Positions 27,652 to 36,495 are shown, counted from the first letter of the stretch. The stretch is 64,000 nt of DNA from Chitinophagaceae bacterium (GCA_023229465.1 JALNZE010000009.1:1-64000); one strand, 5' to 3'. The notes: generated from the sequence alone by a model not told the origin. Program-made: numbers and translations.

Positions 27652-27662
27652 GAGTTTGGAGT
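27644..27662. repeat. Heptamer tandem repeat (GAAGTTA-GGAGTTT-GGAGT)
   Basis: Three consecutive 7-nt units (the third incomplete) of a GGAGTTT/GGAGTTA family overlap the stop codon of the S9 peptidase gene. The same family recurs at 41752-41777. The overlap suggests that the array arose at, or invaded, the gene's 3' end. Confidence 0.6.
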
Positions 27663-27672
27663 CTTCTCGGGG

Positions 27673-27696
27673 CTCCCGAACGGGGACTTTGCGGTT
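27673..27696. repeat. Possible dispersed repeat copy (CTCCCG-N6-GACTTTGCGGTT)
   Basis: This 24-bp element matches positions 33110-33133 in 20 of 24 positions with identical spacing. A few pairs this similar could arise by chance in 64 kb, so it is a weak call. What speaks for it is its location in a gene-free region and that its partner sits exactly where the IS110 fragment is cut. Confidence 0.3.
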
Positions 27697-27865
27697 GAGA
27701 ATTGACCAGGCTCCGCATTGCAGTGAATTTGATGAGAAAATAAGCCTGGATGATTGATAGTAGACAATAATCTAAAAATTCATAGAAAATTTACATGAAA
27801 TTATTAAAAATAAGTGTACTATTATAGTAGCTTAAGACCCGAAAACATTGACGTACCGGTTTTTG

Positions 27866-27873
27866 TAGCTTTG
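27866..27873 (+). promoter_or_regulatory. -7 box (TAGCTTTG) of the structured leader
   Basis: TAGCTTTG matches TAnnTTTG exactly, with a TTG 15 nt upstream (27848-27850), slightly short of the usual spacing. It would start a transcript of about 185 nt before the beta-helix gene. Confidence 0.45.
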
Positions 27874-27905
27874 CTGAATTCCCGTTTTAAGAAATTAGTT
27901 GACTA

Positions 27906-27953
27906 ATAACCATTTGTTCCCTGCCCCCTTCAGGGAAATAAAGAAATGGTTAT
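27906..27953 (+). ncRNA. Candidate structured leader RNA: nested hairpin
   Basis: The outer stem ATAACCATTT (27906-27915) pairs perfectly with AAATGGTTAT (27944-27953). The inner stem TTCCCTG (27917-27923) pairs perfectly with CAGGGAA (27931-27937) around a CCCCCTT loop. It lies 33 bp downstream of a TAnnTTTG box and is followed 29 bp later by a terminator-like hairpin. The pieces fit either a small RNA of about 150 nt or an attenuator/riboswitch-like leader of the beta-helix gene. No known RNA family was recognised. Confidence 0.45.
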
Positions 27954-27981
27954 GGAGATTCTTCATAAAGAGTAACAAGAC

Positions 27982-28029
27982 AAAAAAAGTAATCCTGCTC
28001 AATGCATATTGATCAGGGATTATTTTTTT
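27982..28029 (+). terminator. Terminator-like hairpin, A-tract/T-tract, possibly bidirectional
   Basis: An A7 run, a stem TAATCC-TG with one bulge and one mismatch, inner stem TCAAT/ATTGA on a GCAT loop, and CAGGGATTA leading into T7 form a rho-independent terminator. The A7 run makes the same shape on the minus strand. It ends 37 bp before the ATG of the beta-helix gene, so it either ends a small RNA or acts as an attenuator. Confidence 0.7.
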
Positions 28030-28066
28030 GTACAAGTATAGTATATCACACAATAAAAAAAATCCT

Positions 28067-31000
28067 ATGAAAAGTATTGCCGCTTACCTGTTAAGAGGAA
28101 GGAATCTTATTTTGGTAGCTTTGCTGGCTGTTTTTTCTTTCCCAGGCTTTGCAACTGATTTGTATGTATCCGCTTCGGCGGGCAATGATGCCAATTCCGG
28201 CCTGTTGGGTGTTCCCAAACAAACCATTCAGAATGCAGTCGCTTCTGCCCTTGATGGTGATGTGATACATGTTGCCAATGGTACCTATACATTGGCCGCT
28301 ACTTTGTACCTCAATCGTGAACTCACCATTATTGGCGAATCGGAGGCCGGGGTAATCATTAATGCGATAGCGGCTACCGGTTATGGTATTTCACCCACTA
28401 AATCAAACTCGTCGTTAAGTTACCTGACTATTTTACCGAATCCCACTAACGGTTATCCAATCCATGCTTCATCCGGCAACGGGACTGTTATTTCAAATAT
28501 TTCACTTAGTCATATAACCATTCAAAATTCTTATAGAACCGCTTTTGATATTCATGGGGTTACTAATGTTACTTTAAGTTACCTGACTGCTACCGGTACA
28601 AAAAGAGGGAATGGTATTTCTGTAACCGGTTGTTATCATGTAACTGCCGGTTATCTTACTACCAGTGGTAATCTATGGGGTTCATTTGCCGTGTATTCCT
28701 CACAGTATGTTCATCGCGGCTCGGATAATATTAATATCGATGCCACCACTTCAAGCTTTACAGATATTAAGAGACTGGTATACAATCAGAATGAATATGG
28801 GTATACCAATACCAATATTACGGTGAATGGCTATTTATATGCCATTCAAAATGCTGTTGCGATGGAGTATACCGATTATGTTCCCAATCAGGCCATTGCC
28901 TTACTGGCTTCAGCATTATTTTCAGACCCGTCATTGACTTCATTCAAACAAACGGTATTAAATCAATACGAAGTATACCCGGGTTTTAAAATTCAGGCGG
29001 CTGTTAATTCGTCAAAAAATGGAGATAAGATTTTGGTTTCACCGGGTACTTATACCGAAAATATCATTGTAAATAAAGAAGTAGCCATACGCGGAACCAG
29101 CCAGGCGGAAACCAGAATAATTCCTGCCATATCCAATCCTGACTGCGGAGGTTCTGCTTCTTCATTATGCGGCGGTTCAAGTAATGTAATGCTTGTACAG
29201 GCTAACCATGTAACGATCGCCGATTTAACCATTGATGGAGATAATCCGGCATTAAGCAGCGGTATTGTTAGGGGAGGGGCAGATATTGATGCGAGAAATG
29301 GTATCATCACCAATCATACTTTAGGAATACCGTTTAATAGTCTTACTGTAAATCATGTTACGGTTCGGAATATCTATTGGCGGGGTATCTATGCATCCTC
29401 TGCCGGCAGTTTTACTATTGCGGAAAATACGGTTGAAAATGTGCGGGGAAACCCCGGCTATTCAATAGCCATTTTTAATTGGCAGGGATCCGGCTATTTC
29501 ACCAATAATAAGGTTGATAGTGCAAATGATGGCATTGTTTCTAACTGGTCTACGGGAACGGTATATTCCGGCAATACAGTTACCAATTCAGGCAGTGGCA
29601 TTCATACTGATAATAATGGAGGGGCCGGTGGTAACGCGGATATCATTCAGAATAACCTGGTAAAGAATAGTACAGCCGGCGGTTGGGGTATTTGGGTATT
29701 CGCGCCTTATTTGCCTGTTCTGGTTAAAGATAATACCATTTCGAATGTTGATGTAGGTCTGTCCGCTGATGCGGAATGGAGCCCTGAAATAATAACTTTC
29801 TCCGGCAATACTGTTGATGGTCAAAATAAGGCGGGAAGTTATGGCGTCTACTTTACTACCAGTACTTTCTGGTGGGGCTCAACCAATCTTTTGGTAAACT
29901 TTACCAATAATACAGTAGTCAATAATGACTATGGTATTTACCTTGAATCAGAAGCCGGTTATAATCTTTCCCTTGCAGCAAATAATAACTCAATAACCAG
30001 TAAGTATTATAATGTTAGTCAGGCAACCGGCGCTTACGGCGCCGGAACTTTTAATGTAGATATGAACTGTAACTGGTGGGGCTCAGCTGTTGGCGCTACC
30101 ATTAACGCGTCTATTGATGGGGCGGATGTTTTGCATAGTTCCTGGCTTTCAAACGGAACAGATATTGATGCGGTGGCGCCCGGTTTTCAACCCGCTACTA
30201 ATATTTGTGCAAGTCCTCTCTCCAATGTTGTGGTTAGCGCTGTTACGAATGCGGATTGTTATGGCGCATCCAATGGGTTTGCTGTTATTACTTACCAAAA
30301 CGGATTGCCCGCGCTGAGCTATACATTAAATGGTGGTCAGTCTGTAGCTATTGCAGGTTCTCCCTTTACCATTAGTGGACTGGCTGCCGGAGCATACAAT
30401 GCTACCCTTACGGATGCAGGTGGGTATACGGCTACCGTTAATTTTACTATTACACAACCTGCTGCCATTACCGCTTCTGTTTCTGCCGCGGGGGCAGATG
30501 CTTTTTGTAATACAGTAACCCTTACCGCGGCGCCTGCTGCCTTGGGTGATACCTATAGTTGGTTGTTAGTAGGCGGCTCATTTACCGCTGCCACCAAAGA
30601 AATCAGTTTAGGACAAACGAATGCTGATGGCACGTACCAGGTAAGGGTAACTACGAATGGTTGTGCCAGCCAGCCGGGAAGTTTTGTATTCAACAAACAA
30701 TACCTAATCAGTAGTTATACCCTTCTTGCCTTTGATGAAATAGAACTGGGCGAGAAAAATACAGTAGCCGGAGGAAGTGTGGGTGTTGTTTCCGTGAAAG
30801 GGAAGGCCGCGTTTCATAAGAACAGTTCAGTAGCTGCTACGGGCTCCTTTGTAAAAGCAAAGAATATTAAAAGAGAGGGTTCCAATATCCAGATCACGAA
30901 TCCCATTTACGAAGCAGCCGGCGGCATTACCCTGCCTGCCTTGCAGATCAACAACAGCAATACCAAAAATCTGCCAAATAAAGAGGTGGCGCAGAATAGT

Positions 31001-31870
31001 AATTCAACCGTGAATGGTAACTATAAAAATCTAACACTTAAAAAAGGGTCCAATACGATCATTACAGGAAATATTTTCGGTACCATTCGTGTTGAGCAGG
31101 GCGCCAGTGCCAGGTTTACCTCCACCACCATCAATATAGATCAGCTACACGTGGTACAAGGCCCTGCAAACGGCTATAGTTATATTCGCTTTGCGCCCAA
31201 TACCGGTGTACTGGTTAGTGGCAGTGTGAATATTGGCAGCCAGGTATATGTGAACCCGGATAATTTTAAAGTGACTTTCTACTTAGCCGATAAAAAATCG
31301 GATGATGAAAAGTTCATCGTGAGAGGAGGGGGCACTAAATTTACCGCCAATATCTATATCGCAAAAGGTAAACTGAAAGTTACCGGAGGCTACGGTAATG
31401 ATGGCGAAGATAAAAAAGGCCATGATGATGATCACAATGCGGGTAATGGTAATAGTTCTGTAGAAATGACCGGATTATTCATTGCCGAAAAGATAGCATC
31501 CAACGGCAAGAATGTCACCTGGAACAGTTTCAGTTGCGATGCCTTACCTGTTGCTGTTAATAACAGCTCATTTGTAAACCGGTTGGTAACAGAAGAGAAG
31601 CAAAACACAACCGGTGAAGAAGCATTAAAAGTAACGGTACTTCCTAATCCAAGTACTACCTATTTCACCCTCAAATTCGAAAGCAGGTACCAGGCGCCTG
31701 TAGAGCTTCGCGTAATAGATAGCCGCGGCAGACTGGTTGATGCAAAATCAAAAATCGCTTCGAACAGTACCATCCAGATAGGGCATAACTATAGCAGTGG
31801 CACTTACTTTGCGGAGATGATACAGGGAACGAGGAGGAAAGTGGTGCAGTTGATTAAGGGGAAGGATTGA
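28067..31870 (+). CDS. Giant secreted beta-helix protein with SprB repeat and T9SS sorting domain
   Basis: I choose the ATG at 28067, because a signal peptide follows directly (ILVALLAVFSFPGFA); a longer frame would begin at TTG. Residues about 30-700 are right-handed parallel beta-helix repeats (YVSASAGNDANSG, then NTVENVRGNPG-like turns) of the pectate-lyase/DUF1565 type. A SprB-like repeat (about 720-805) follows, then a DUF7305-like beta domain (about 890-1150) with a GGYGNDGEDKKGHDDDHN loop. The last ~80 residues are a type A T9SS C-terminal domain (VLPNPSTTYFTLKFE). The protein is probably a surface or secreted glycan-active or adhesive protein. No catalytic residues can be named. It is preceded by a structured leader. 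Confidence 0.8.
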   Translation: MKSIAAYLLRGRNLILVALLAVFSFPGFATDLYVSASAGNDANSGLLGVPKQTIQNAVASALDGDVIHVANGTYTLAATLYLNRELTIIGESEAGVIINAIAATGYGISPTKSNSSLSYLTILPNPTNGYPIHASSGNGTVISNISLSHITIQNSYRTAFDIHGVTNVTLSYLTATGTKRGNGISVTGCYHVTAGYLTTSGNLWGSFAVYSSQYVHRGSDNINIDATTSSFTDIKRLVYNQNEYGYTNTNITVNGYLYAIQNAVAMEYTDYVPNQAIALLASALFSDPSLTSFKQTVLNQYEVYPGFKIQAAVNSSKNGDKILVSPGTYTENIIVNKEVAIRGTSQAETRIIPAISNPDCGGSASSLCGGSSNVMLVQANHVTIADLTIDGDNPALSSGIVRGGADIDARNGIITNHTLGIPFNSLTVNHVTVRNIYWRGIYASSAGSFTIAENTVENVRGNPGYSIAIFNWQGSGYFTNNKVDSANDGIVSNWSTGTVYSGNTVTNSGSGIHTDNNGGAGGNADIIQNNLVKNSTAGGWGIWVFAPYLPVLVKDNTISNVDVGLSADAEWSPEIITFSGNTVDGQNKAGSYGVYFTTSTFWWGSTNLLVNFTNNTVVNNDYGIYLESEAGYNLSLAANNNSITSKYYNVSQATGAYGAGTFNVDMNCNWWGSAVGATINASIDGADVLHSSWLSNGTDIDAVAPGFQPATNICASPLSNVVVSAVTNADCYGASNGFAVITYQNGLPALSYTLNGGQSVAIAGSPFTISGLAAGAYNATLTDAGGYTATVNFTITQPAAITASVSAAGADAFCNTVTLTAAPAALGDTYSWLLVGGSFTAATKEISLGQTNADGTYQVRVTTNGCASQPGSFVFNKQYLISSYTLLAFDEIELGEKNTVAGGSVGVVSVKGKAAFHKNSSVAATGSFVKAKNIKREGSNIQITNPIYEAAGGITLPALQINNSNTKNLPNKEVAQNSNSTVNGNYKNLTLKKGSNTIITGNIFGTIRVEQGASARFTSTTINIDQLHVVQGPANGYSYIRFAPNTGVLVSGSVNIGSQVYVNPDNFKVTFYLADKKSDDEKFIVRGGGTKFTANIYIAKGKLKVTGGYGNDGEDKKGHDDDHNAGNGNSSVEMTGLFIAEKIASNGKNVTWNSFSCDALPVAVNNSSFVNRLVTEEKQNTTGEEALKVTVLPNPSTTYFTLKFESRYQAPVELRVIDSRGRLVDAKSKIASNSTIQIGHNYSSGTYFAEMIQGTRRKVVQLIKGKD

Positions 31871-31873
31871 TTT

Positions 31874-31894
31874 AAAATAGCTGTCCTATTTTTT
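31874..31894 (+). terminator. Weak terminator hairpin after beta-helix gene
   Basis: AAAATAG pairs with CTATTTT around a CTGTC loop and is followed by two more T, 4 bp after the stop codon. The stem is AT-rich, so termination may be partial. Confidence 0.4.
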
Positions 31895-32032
31895 GGGTAC
31901 AGCATAAAGCACTAACGCACAACAACCAGGACTTCGTCTGGCCTGAATGGTCAATGATGATGTCTTAGTTGTACGTAACCGGCAAGTAGAAGAAGTTGGC
32001 ACCGTCTGCCAGTGCCGGTACGGACGATTAGG

Positions 32033-32692
32033 TTACCTTTTTTGGTAAAGTATATACTCATGGGAAATATCGCCTATACCAAAATGGTTGTAGCGAATAT
32101 AGGCGCTGTCATTTGCCGGGTAGTAGTAGAGATTAATCAATGTTGACCGGTTCTGGAAATGATCCTTGAATTGATATTGTACCTCAGTTCCTGTATCATG
32201 CTGCCATGCAGTATAACTATTGATAAAGTAGAGTTGAAAATGTGAAGGTGCCGTAAATGTTAATACAGTATCCGCGATTGTTGCAGTAACAAAACCAGGT
32301 GGTGGGCCTAATAGATTGCTTGGAGTGATACTATAAGTATGTGTTCCATAAAATCTTCGTTGACCCACAATCCGACTATCACCTTTTACTTCAAATTTCA
32401 TTGCAGCTGTATATTTCCTCTCCCTAACAGTTGCGGTACAGGAAACTGTATACATACCCATCTTTTGGTAAATATGCTGAACAAAAGGGGCAGCGGCAGT
32501 ACCACCATCTCCAAAATCCCATATATAACTGTCTGCAGTTTCAGAAGTAAAGGCGAAAAACTGTATGGATTGCAGGGTAAGAGAATCAATACCAGACTTT
32601 ACAGTAATCTGAAAAGGTTCATTATTTTTTGTGCAGGCTGAAAGTGTTACTAAAATAACCAGAACAAAGCCCGCTTTTATACATAAACGCAT
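32033..32692 (-). CDS. PKD-domain lipoprotein
   Basis: The signal peptide ends with the lipobox LSACTK. Residues about 25-105 are a PKD/Ig-like fold with the hallmark YIWDFGDGGTA. The C-terminal half (GTHTYSITPSNLLGPP ...) is a beta-rich domain I do not recognise. It is probably an outer-membrane lipoprotein. An 11-bp inverted repeat (32002-32012 and 32811-32821) flanks the gene. It converges on the beta-helix gene. Confidence 0.65.
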   Translation of the reverse strand: MRLCIKAGFVLVILVTLSACTKNNEPFQITVKSGIDSLTLQSIQFFAFTSETADSYIWDFGDGGTAAAPFVQHIYQKMGMYTVSCTATVRERKYTAAMKFEVKGDSRIVGQRRFYGTHTYSITPSNLLGPPPGFVTATIADTVLTFTAPSHFQLYFINSYTAWQHDTGTEVQYQFKDHFQNRSTLINLYYYPANDSAYIRYNHFGIGDISHEYILYQKR

Positions 32693-32781
32693 GCTACGGA
32701 TTTTAGGTTAAACAAAGGGTTCTCGTAAAAGGAAGCAGATGCGAAATTACACATTTTCTCACAACTAAAAGCAGTTCGAGG

Positions 32782-32817
32782 CTGCCATGCTGATGTACGT
32801 CAGCACAACGCTGGCAG
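32782..32817. other. Nested hairpin upstream of IS110 remnant (candidate bridge-RNA relic)
   Basis: CTGCCA (32782-32787) pairs with TGGCAG (32812-32817) and the enclosed TGCTGA (32788-32793) pairs with TCAGCA (32800-32805). It lies about 85 bp upstream of the IS110 fragment. IS110 elements encode a structured bridge RNA in this flank, so this may be a relic. The stems alone could be coincidental. Confidence 0.25.
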
Positions 32818-32849
32818 ACGGCAAAATATATTGTCTTCTCCGCAGTTTA

Positions 32850-32857
32850 TATGTTTG
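32850..32857 (+). promoter_or_regulatory. -7 box (TATGTTTG) before IS110 remnant
   Basis: TATGTTTG matches TAnnTTTG exactly, with TTG at 32831-32833 (16-nt spacing). It ends 43 bp before the fragment's ATG and is followed by the palindrome ATTCGCGAAT. Confidence 0.35.
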
Positions 32858-32900
32858 AATTCGCGAATAGAGTTTCCTAAATTCAAAGAAACTAAAACAT

Positions 32901-33119
32901 ATGAAAAGCGAATCAACTAAGCTACGGGATTTTAGCGGTCAAAATATTTATGTGGGTATGGATGTGCATCACAAAAGCTGGAAGGTTCATATTTATAGTG
33001 ATGAGTTTGAATTGAAATCACTTAGCCAGGAACCGGATGTGAACAGATTGTACAATTACCTCGATAGTCATTATAAGAATGCAAATTACCACCTGGCCTA
33101 TGAAGCAGTCTCCCGGTAG
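32901..33119 (+). pseudogene. IS110-family transposase, N-terminal fragment
   Basis: The 72 codons match the start of IS110 DEDD transposases: IYVGMDVHHKSWKVHIYSD (Asp21 is the first D of DEDD) and LAYEA (Glu68 is the E). After YEA the frame reads VSR and stops, where intact members continue with GFCGF. The remaining Asp pair and the C-terminal domain with the catalytic Ser (several hundred residues) are absent. No end or second copy was seen. The cut coincides with a CTCCCG-N6-GACTTTGCGGTT element. Confidence 0.7.
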
Positions 33120-33133
33120 GTGACTTTGCGGTT
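33110..33133. repeat. Possible dispersed repeat copy at IS110 breakpoint
   Basis: CTCCCG, six variable bases, then GACTTTGCGGTT, as at 27673-27696 (20 of 24 identical). It includes the premature stop of the IS110 fragment. Chance similarity cannot be excluded. Confidence 0.3.
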
Positions 33134-33382
33134 CCCGCATAAGGACAGCCGGCTAAAAACAGTAAGCGTTAGGTATAAACCGAAATACATCGTTTTGGCT
33201 CTCCCTGTAAATTGCATTCAGCACCAGCCTGTCACCCATCACTACTGTTGTAGCCAATGGCAAACGTTTGGTATATGATTCGCTTTACGCCTCGAAAAAC
33301 GACCGGCATTTGGAGTTTTGAAGGAGTTTATTTACAAAGTAGTATCTTCAAGAATCCAATCATCCCTTTAAAATCCTATACC

Positions 33383-33790
33383 ATGAACACCAAACTCAAT
33401 TATTTAACTTTCGTTGGCATTACCTGCTTATCTCTTTTCACTGCATGTGCTAAAAATGGAAACAACAGCCTGGCCAATTTTCAACCAGAAGTCGCAAACA
33501 TTACCGACAACTTTCAGCTACAAGCCACAAATGTAACCCAGGTGTCTACTACTATTGATTACAACTGGACAAATTCAGGCGCCATGGCTACCATTGATAA
33601 ATCGGGGATTCTTACTTCTGGTACCGCCCGGATATTGATATTTGATAAAAATGGTACGATTGTTTCGACCAGCGACCTGAAAGTTACGGGCGCTGAAACA
33701 ACCGCTATCGGAGTGGCAGGTTTATGGAAAATCCGTCTTGAACTTTCCAAATATGATGGAACGCTTAATGTAAGGGTACAAAAAAAATAA
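33383..33790 (+). CDS. Small lipoprotein of unknown function
   Basis: The ATG at 33383 is chosen, because a lipoprotein signal follows (YLTFVGITCLSLFTAC, lipobox FTAC); the frame upstream of it runs through the decayed region. The 135-residue product has a beta-rich mature part with an N-terminal low-complexity linker and no motif I recognise. It is convergent with the OstA-like gene and the gap is 10 bp. Confidence 0.6.
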   Translation: MNTKLNYLTFVGITCLSLFTACAKNGNNSLANFQPEVANITDNFQLQATNVTQVSTTIDYNWTNSGAMATIDKSGILTSGTARILIFDKNGTIVSTSDLKVTGAETTAIGVAGLWKIRLELSKYDGTLNVRVQKK

Positions 33791-33800
33791 TACAGCATGC

Positions 33801-35423
33801 TTAATTAACCAAAATCTCATACTTACTCTTCGGCCTAATCGCGTTCAGCCATTTATAACCACGTAGCCGAATTTCTTCATGGTTCACCTGGCGCATGGGA
33901 TACATGGTGCCATCAAGATTGCGCTGGAAAGTTACCTGTTTGGCCTTGCCATCATCAAATAAAATATCTATCAGGTCTGCACTGGATTTGTTTACCCCAA
34001 TAAACTTTTTAAGTTCATCCTGCCCATAATACACATTCTCGGCATTGCCTTTGGCGCGTAAAAAATTAATTTTACCATCCACAAAAAAAGCATTGATGGT
34101 ATTGCCTTTTACCTGGTTATAATATTGTGTACTGTCTACCCGGCTGATGGCCATCGCGTTTTCAAATACCTGCAGGCGTTCAGGCTTTTTATTTTTCAGG
34201 TAGAGATAAATGGTATCCCCGGTAATCTGGTTTTCCTGTGCCCAAACAACGGGATTGGTGAACAGGCGAAAAACAGAATCCTGTAAAGAATAAAACAGGC
34301 TGTCGCCCCTGGCCTGTAAGGAATCGGAAAATATTTTCACGTTATAATAGGCTTCAAAATATTTGGTGGTACTGTCTGCCTGTCGCTTTGTACTGTCTAA
34401 GGCATTCGTCGAATCCCTGATAACCGGTACCCGCCTCGTTTTTATCAGGTCGGCTAAACGGGCCGAGTATAAAGTGTCTGCCGCTATAAAGATGGAGTCC
34501 TTGCCCTGTTTAATCAGCAGGATGGGCTTTTCTGTTGCCAGTAAGATATCTTTTTTACGGTCCGTTTTAATATTATTGGCAATCATATCAAATCCCTCCG
34601 CTGTATCTTTTCCCCTGTACACAGCATTACCCCTGAATTCACTTAGTTTGGTCGAATCATCAAAAGCCATTTCATCCGCCGTAAAAGTATAGCTGCTATC
34701 GTCAATAACAGACCGTTTAAACAGCATGCCTTTTTTATTTTTTCTGTCAAAAAAACCTTCCCTTGTTTTAATGATCCTGCCCGATGTATCAGTGAGGGTG
34801 GTAGGTGAGGTGAAATTAGCAATTTCGGTACCGGTATTATACTGTAAGGTATCTGTGATGATTGTATATTCCGGATCCACCAGTCTTACATTGCGCCTGA
34901 ATAATACATCTTTGGTATCACCGTAATAATTACCCTCCATACTGGTTAATACGGTTTGCTTATTTACCAGTTTACCGCCATTTACATAAGTGCCTATCTT
35001 CAGTGTTACATCGTATACCAGTTCTTCGGTAGTTAAGGTACCCTTGCCATCGGTTAGTTTTACTTTTTTATTCAAGTAGGCTCTTTTTTCTTTGCCTAAA
35101 TATTTCAGATACTGCGCATAGGTATGTACACTATCGGCATCGTTGATATGAATATTATCAAAAGCTTCCAGCGAATTATCTATCTCATTCAGAATGGCGC
35201 TATCCGCATAGAAAAAGGTTTTATCCTGTTTTACTTTTACTTTGCCGGCCAGGGATGTGTACCTGTGCAGGGAATCGACAGTAATAAAATTCAATCTGTC
35301 TGCATATAGTATTTCCAGTAGTTTCCCTTCCGGTTGTGTGGTGTCGGCAGCAATGCGCTGTGCTTTGATTGCTTGCGCAAAAAACAGGAGGCATATTAAA
35401 TATGTAACAGTTTTTGAAAACAT
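33801..35423 (-). CDS. OstA-like (LptA/LptD-N-like) outer-membrane biogenesis protein
   Basis: After a signal peptide (residues 1-21, ending IKA) the 540-residue protein consists of repeated beta-jellyroll-like strands typical of OstA/LptA proteins: AYLNKKVKLTDGKGTLTTEEL, YYGDTKDVLFRRNVRLVDP and FTADEMAFDDSTKLSEFRGN. Such proteins form a periplasmic bridge for lipopolysaccharide. It overlaps mlaD by one base (its ATG reuses the A of the upstream TGA), so translation is coupled. The divergent neighbour LptD is the outer-membrane end of the same pathway. Confidence 0.8.
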   Translation of the reverse strand: MFSKTVTYLICLLFFAQAIKAQRIAADTTQPEGKLLEILYADRLNFITVDSLHRYTSLAGKVKVKQDKTFFYADSAILNEIDNSLEAFDNIHINDADSVHTYAQYLKYLGKEKRAYLNKKVKLTDGKGTLTTEELVYDVTLKIGTYVNGGKLVNKQTVLTSMEGNYYGDTKDVLFRRNVRLVDPEYTIITDTLQYNTGTEIANFTSPTTLTDTSGRIIKTREGFFDRKNKKGMLFKRSVIDDSSYTFTADEMAFDDSTKLSEFRGNAVYRGKDTAEGFDMIANNIKTDRKKDILLATEKPILLIKQGKDSIFIAADTLYSARLADLIKTRRVPVIRDSTNALDSTKRQADSTTKYFEAYYNVKIFSDSLQARGDSLFYSLQDSVFRLFTNPVVWAQENQITGDTIYLYLKNKKPERLQVFENAMAISRVDSTQYYNQVKGNTINAFFVDGKINFLRAKGNAENVYYGQDELKKFIGVNKSSADLIDILFDDGKAKQVTFQRNLDGTMYPMRQVNHEEIRLRGYKWLNAIRPKSKYEILVN

Positions 35424-36430
35424 CAGGGCTGCTTCTGGGTAGAATCGTTCAGGGGCGCCAGTAGTGGGCCGGACTTATCTTTTTTACCAAATACAGAAAT
35501 GTTTACATAACGTTTCGGGTGTACACGCAGGTCATCCATCAGTATATTGGCGCTGCGTATGGTATTGGTGAGGTTATTGTACAATGTTTTATCGTTCAGC
35601 AGTTTCCCCAGTGAACCTTCCTGCGAGCCTGCTTTTACTAAAATACTGTTCAGGTTGGCAATGGCGGTTTTAAGTTTCTCCAGTGTGCCGTTAATATCTG
35701 CTTTAGATAAATTAGCGGTTGTTTGCTCTACATTGGTCAGCATATGGGTAACCTTCTCATTATTGTCTGACAGGTTTTTGGTAAAACTGGCCACATGGTT
35801 TATTGATTGGGTAAGGGCGCCGGATTGCGCATTCAGCATGGCTTGTATAGAGGCGGAAGATATAACCAGGCTGGCAGTTGTTTTATTGATATTGGCAATT
35901 ACCTGTTGCAGGTTATTTTTTGTATTGGGATCAAAAATGGTATTGATATTCCTGAGTACACTATCTAAAGAATGAACCGTGGTTTTAATCTGGTCGCCTA
36001 CCGGCCCCAGTTTATCTATTAGATTACCGATTAAACCGGCGTTTGATGCCGTTAAAAGGGTATCTCCCGTTTTCAGGTATTCTTTTCCATCACCCAGGGC
36101 AATTGTAATACTGGCAGGACCCAATGGATTTTCTTTGATAGAAGCCACAGAGTTGACGGGGATATTGTATTTGTCTTTGAGCTTGATGGAAACGACGATC
36201 GCGGATAAATTCTGATCGGCATTCTCTATATCAAAAACAGCGCCTACCTGAAATCCGTTGATATAAACCGGGTTGGATATCATGATACCTTTGGTATCCG
36301 CGTATTTGGCATACACATAATTACCCGTTTTTAAAATGGTCTTCCCCTTCAGAAAATTAAACCCAAGTATCAGCAAGGTAATGGCGATTGCGGTAAGGGC
36401 GCCCACTTTCGTTTCGTTTGAAATCTTCAT
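35423..36430 (-). CDS. mlaD: MlaD/MCE-family lipid-transport protein
   Basis: The ATG at 36430 is used. Residues about 8-30 are an N-terminal membrane anchor (VGALTAIAITLLILGFNFL). Residues about 35-115 are the MCE domain (VYAKYADTKGIMISNPVYIN, SASIKENPLGPASITI-like). The C-terminal half is helical and extended (heptad-rich, about 150-290), as in MCE proteins that form tunnels or needles. It is part of an amidase-mlaD-OstA operon, and no MlaE/MlaF is in this window. Confidence 0.85.
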   Translation of the reverse strand: MKISNETKVGALTAIAITLLILGFNFLKGKTILKTGNYVYAKYADTKGIMISNPVYINGFQVGAVFDIENADQNLSAIVVSIKLKDKYNIPVNSVASIKENPLGPASITIALGDGKEYLKTGDTLLTASNAGLIGNLIDKLGPVGDQIKTTVHSLDSVLRNINTIFDPNTKNNLQQVIANINKTTASLVISSASIQAMLNAQSGALTQSINHVASFTKNLSDNNEKVTHMLTNVEQTTANLSKADINGTLEKLKTAIANLNSILVKAGSQEGSLGKLLNDKTLYNNLTNTIRSANILMDDLRVHPKRYVNISVFGKKDKSGPLLAPLNDSTQKQP

Positions 36431-36495
36431 AGGCTGCAAAAATAGGGTTTCTTACGCTGAAGAATGTGACTAAAGCCTGTTAAAATGATGACAGG

